This document shows, in pieces, positions 6,037-7,221 of a DNA stretch of 7,221 nt. This DNA comes from Pseudomonadota bacterium (GTDB taxonomy: Bacteria > BMS3Abin14): the NCBI GenBank assembly GCA_016937135.1, contig JAFGWO010000128.1, positions 1 through 7,221 on the forward strand. The letters run 5' to 3'. Numbering within the stretch: the stretch's first letter is position 1; every line of letters begins with the position of its first letter. A program made the translations under genes and the position numbers. The notes beneath the pieces are model-generated. The model ran no database searches. It was not told the origin of the DNA and saw only the letters and a program-made list of their open reading frames with translations.

Positions 6037-6114
6037 GATGACTTCGCAAAAAGTCATCGACGCGCCCCGCGCAGGGCGCCCGAATCGAGGACCGTCGCCG
6101 CAAGTCCTTGATTC
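6037..6114 (+). repeat. Three-hairpin dispersed repeat, copy 2
   Basis: Hairpin 1 pairs 6037-6044 with 6051-6058. Hairpin 2 pairs 6062-6067 with 6074-6079. Hairpin 3 pairs 6082-6092 with 6104-6114, fully paired with one G-T wobble. The sequence aligns almost without gaps to copy 1. In hairpin 3 a G-C pair of copy 1 (202/231) is replaced by an A-T pair here (6083/6113), a compensatory change. The element sits between divergent genes, so it cannot be a terminator for either neighbour. It lies 74 bases before the crcB start, on the crcB sense strand. Confidence 0.8.
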
Positions 6115-6188
6115 GTCAATAAAGAGGGTGACAAATCCGCACGCAGGAAGTAACCGGGATCTATTCTGATCGGAAAGGAACCGCAGTT

Positions 6189-6566
6189 GTGGAACGCAAA
6201 ATTCTTCTGATCGCCCTCGCAGGAGCCCTCGGAACCCTCTCGAGATACGGGTTGGCAGGTCTTTCCCACAGGATCCTCGGGAGCTCATTCCCATGGGGGA
6301 CCCTTATCGTCAATTTGACCGGGTGTTTTTTCGCCGGGGTCCTCTGGACATTGTTCGAAAGCCGCTGGCCCGTCCCCGGGGAGACCCGGGTCATCATTCT
6401 GATGGGCTTCATGGGCGCCTTCACCACCTTTTCGGCTTTCATCCTGGAAACAGGCCAGCTGATGCGCAGCGCCGAATGGCTCCTTGCAGCAGCAAATCTC
6501 TTTGCCCAGTTCGGGATGGGCATTCTGGCCCTGTTCGCGGGGATGATAATCGGCCGCCTGGCTTAA
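6189..6566 (+). CDS. crcB: CrcB/FluC fluoride ion channel
   Basis: A 125-residue dual-topology membrane protein that exports fluoride as a dimer and so protects anaerobic metabolism from fluoride toxicity. Four hydrophobic helices lie at about 4-24, 34-57, 65-88 and 98-122. Family signatures are GALGTLSRY (12-20), GTLIVNLTGCF (37-47, with pore Asn42) and GFMGAFTTFSAF (73-84), which carries the conserved phenylalanines and TTFS turn. The length is normal for a single-gene homodimeric channel. The start is GTG at 6189, with AAAGGA (6174-6179) nine bases upstream. The stop codon TAA at 6564-6566 overlaps the Shine-Dalgarno sequence of the next gene, so the two are co-transcribed. I looked for a fluoride riboswitch in the leader and did not find its consensus; the leader holds the three-hairpin repeat instead. 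Confidence 0.95.
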   Translation: MERKILLIALAGALGTLSRYGLAGLSHRILGSSFPWGTLIVNLTGCFFAGVLWTLFESRWPVPGETRVIILMGFMGAFTTFSAFILETGQLMRSAEWLLAAANLFAQFGMGILALFAGMIIGRLA

Positions 6567-6579
6567 GGAGGTCCATGAA

Positions 6580-6939
6580 ATGAAACTCGAATCCGAGTCC
6601 TATCTGCTTCGAATCTTCATCGGCGAAAGCGACAAGCATGAGGGGAAGCCTCTCGTGGAGACAATTGTGAGGCGGGCGCGTGAAAGGGGCATGGCGGGCG
6701 CCACCGTTCTGCGCGGATTTCTGGGGTTCGGCGCCCACAGCCGCATCCACACATCAAAAGTCCTCAGGCTCTCCGAGGACCTGCCCGTCATCATTGAGAT
6801 CGTGGACCGGAAAGACCGCATGGACGCATTTTTGCCGGAACTCGAGAAAATGATCACAGAGGGGCTCGTGACCCTGGAGAAAGTCCAGGTCATCGTCTAT
6901 CGGCACGGCCCCGAATCGAATACTGCCCCGGAAAAATAG
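6580..6939 (+). CDS. DUF190 family PII-like protein
   Basis: A 119-residue soluble protein of the DUF190/UPF0166 family, whose known structures have a PII-like ferredoxin fold. The family pattern is clear: LLRIFIGESDKHEGKPL (9-25), the glycine-rich GATVLRGFLGFG (40-51), then HTSKVLRLSEDLPVIIEIVD (57-76) and a C-terminal strand VQVIVYRHG (102-110). Genes of this family commonly sit beside crcB, as here, and are thought to modulate or sense something for the channel, but the ligand is not established. AAGGAGGT (6565-6572) lies seven bases before the ATG at 6580, a near-perfect ribosome binding site, and the gap to crcB is 13 bases. It is probably the last gene of the unit. No clear terminator follows. 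Confidence 0.93.
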   Translation: MKLESESYLLRIFIGESDKHEGKPLVETIVRRARERGMAGATVLRGFLGFGAHSRIHTSKVLRLSEDLPVIIEIVDRKDRMDAFLPELEKMITEGLVTLEKVQVIVYRHGPESNTAPEK

Positions 6940-7122
6940 CCGGCCGCAGCCATTCCGGTTCTTCCCCGGGGAGTTTGCCGAAACGGACATTTTTCCTGCA
7001 TTGAAAGGGGAGGAGGGAAGGCGGACCTTCACAATCTTTCACATCCTCTTCGAATTTCCTTCAAGGGATTTTGCTAGAAGGTGGATCACACGACATTCTT
7101 CCAGACCCGGGGAGGCAACAAA
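6940..7122. other. Intergenic region, nothing firmly identifiable
   Basis: No reading frame with recognisable product is present. There is a CCCCGGGG palindrome at 6965-6972 without a T-run, and a possible extended -10-like TGCTAGAAG at 7073-7081 lacking a convincing -35. The stretch GGCAACAAAG just before 7124 resembles the bases preceding copy 2 (GCAATAAAG), suggesting that the repeat unit begins a few bases further left than its first stem. Confidence 0.4.
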
Positions 7123-7221
7123 GTTGATGGCTTCGCAAAAAGTCCCGCATGGACTTTTTGCGACCCTATGTACCGCGGCCCGGGTAAGGGCCGCCCGGAT
7201 ACATGATCGGTCGTCATGTCA
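7123..7221 (+). repeat. Three-hairpin dispersed repeat, copy 3 (variant, cut by window edge)
   Basis: It begins GTTGATGGCTTCGCAAAAAG, like copies 1 and 2. Hairpin 1 is rebuilt as a 12-bp perfect stem (7134-7145 with 7151-7162, loop CGCAT). Hairpin 2 pairs 7175-7181 (GCGGCCC) with 7188-7194 (GGGCCGC); relative to copy 1 one internal pair is flipped from C-G to G-C with pairing kept. Hairpin 3 pairs 7201-7206 with 7214-7219 in a sequence unrelated to the other copies. The element runs to the window edge, so its right end and any gene after it are not visible. Confidence 0.7.

Noticed and set aside
6019..6188. Fluoride riboswitch upstream of crcB
   Set aside because: I could not find the conserved aptamer segments. 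The TGATGAC-like bases belong to hairpin 1 of the repeat that also occurs away from crcB.
153..7221. CRISPR array
   Set aside because: The three copies are kilobases apart, separated by genes, and each is a multi-hairpin unit of about 80 bases.

Overview
The window reads as a high-GC chromosomal segment from a strict anaerobe, most likely a deltaproteobacterium (Desulfobacterota). This rests on a tungsten/molybdenum aldehyde:ferredoxin oxidoreductase (AOR), a ferredoxin-type partner, an aldo/keto reductase fused to a two-cluster ferredoxin domain, frequent TTG/GTG starts, and intergenic hairpin repeats of a style I associate with that group. The taxonomic call is inference.

Layout, left to right. 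Bases 1-260 hold no convincing gene but contain copy 1 of a three-hairpin repeat (about 153-231), ending just before a 601-residue gene (261-2066, +). That gene looks like a very divergent TIM-barrel flavoprotein of the nitronate monooxygenase/PfaD type with a cysteine-rich C-terminal extension. It ends in a strong intrinsic terminator whose loop contains the stop codon. Next is a TTG-started aldo/keto reductase-ferredoxin fusion (2181-3347, +). A 356-base convergent gap (3348-3703) carries several short tandem and inverted repeats. On the minus strand an operon of two genes follows: a four-cluster polyferredoxin (start best placed at 5864) overlapping the downstream AOR gene (start best placed at 5455, end 3704). 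A divergent gap of about 320 bases contains a minus-strand TATAAT box, a candidate plus-strand promoter and copy 2 of the three-hairpin repeat. Then come a CrcB/FluC fluoride channel (6189-6566, +) and a DUF190 PII-like protein (6580-6939, +), tightly coupled. The right edge carries copy 3 of the repeat (about 7123-7221), with a rearranged first hairpin, cut by the window end.

How the genes may work together. The polyferredoxin and AOR form a redox pair that would interconvert carboxylic acids and aldehydes at low potential, with the polyferredoxin wiring electrons in or out. The convergent aldo/keto reductase carries its own iron-sulfur domain and could act on related carbonyl compounds, but nothing shows a shared substrate. 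crcB and DUF190 form a separate fluoride-export unit.

The least ordinary signal is the three-hairpin element. It occurs three times in about 7 kb, always in the same orientation. At least two copies lie directly upstream of a plus-strand gene, and paired substitutions preserve the stems. The second notable item is the 601-residue gene, whose function I cannot assign.
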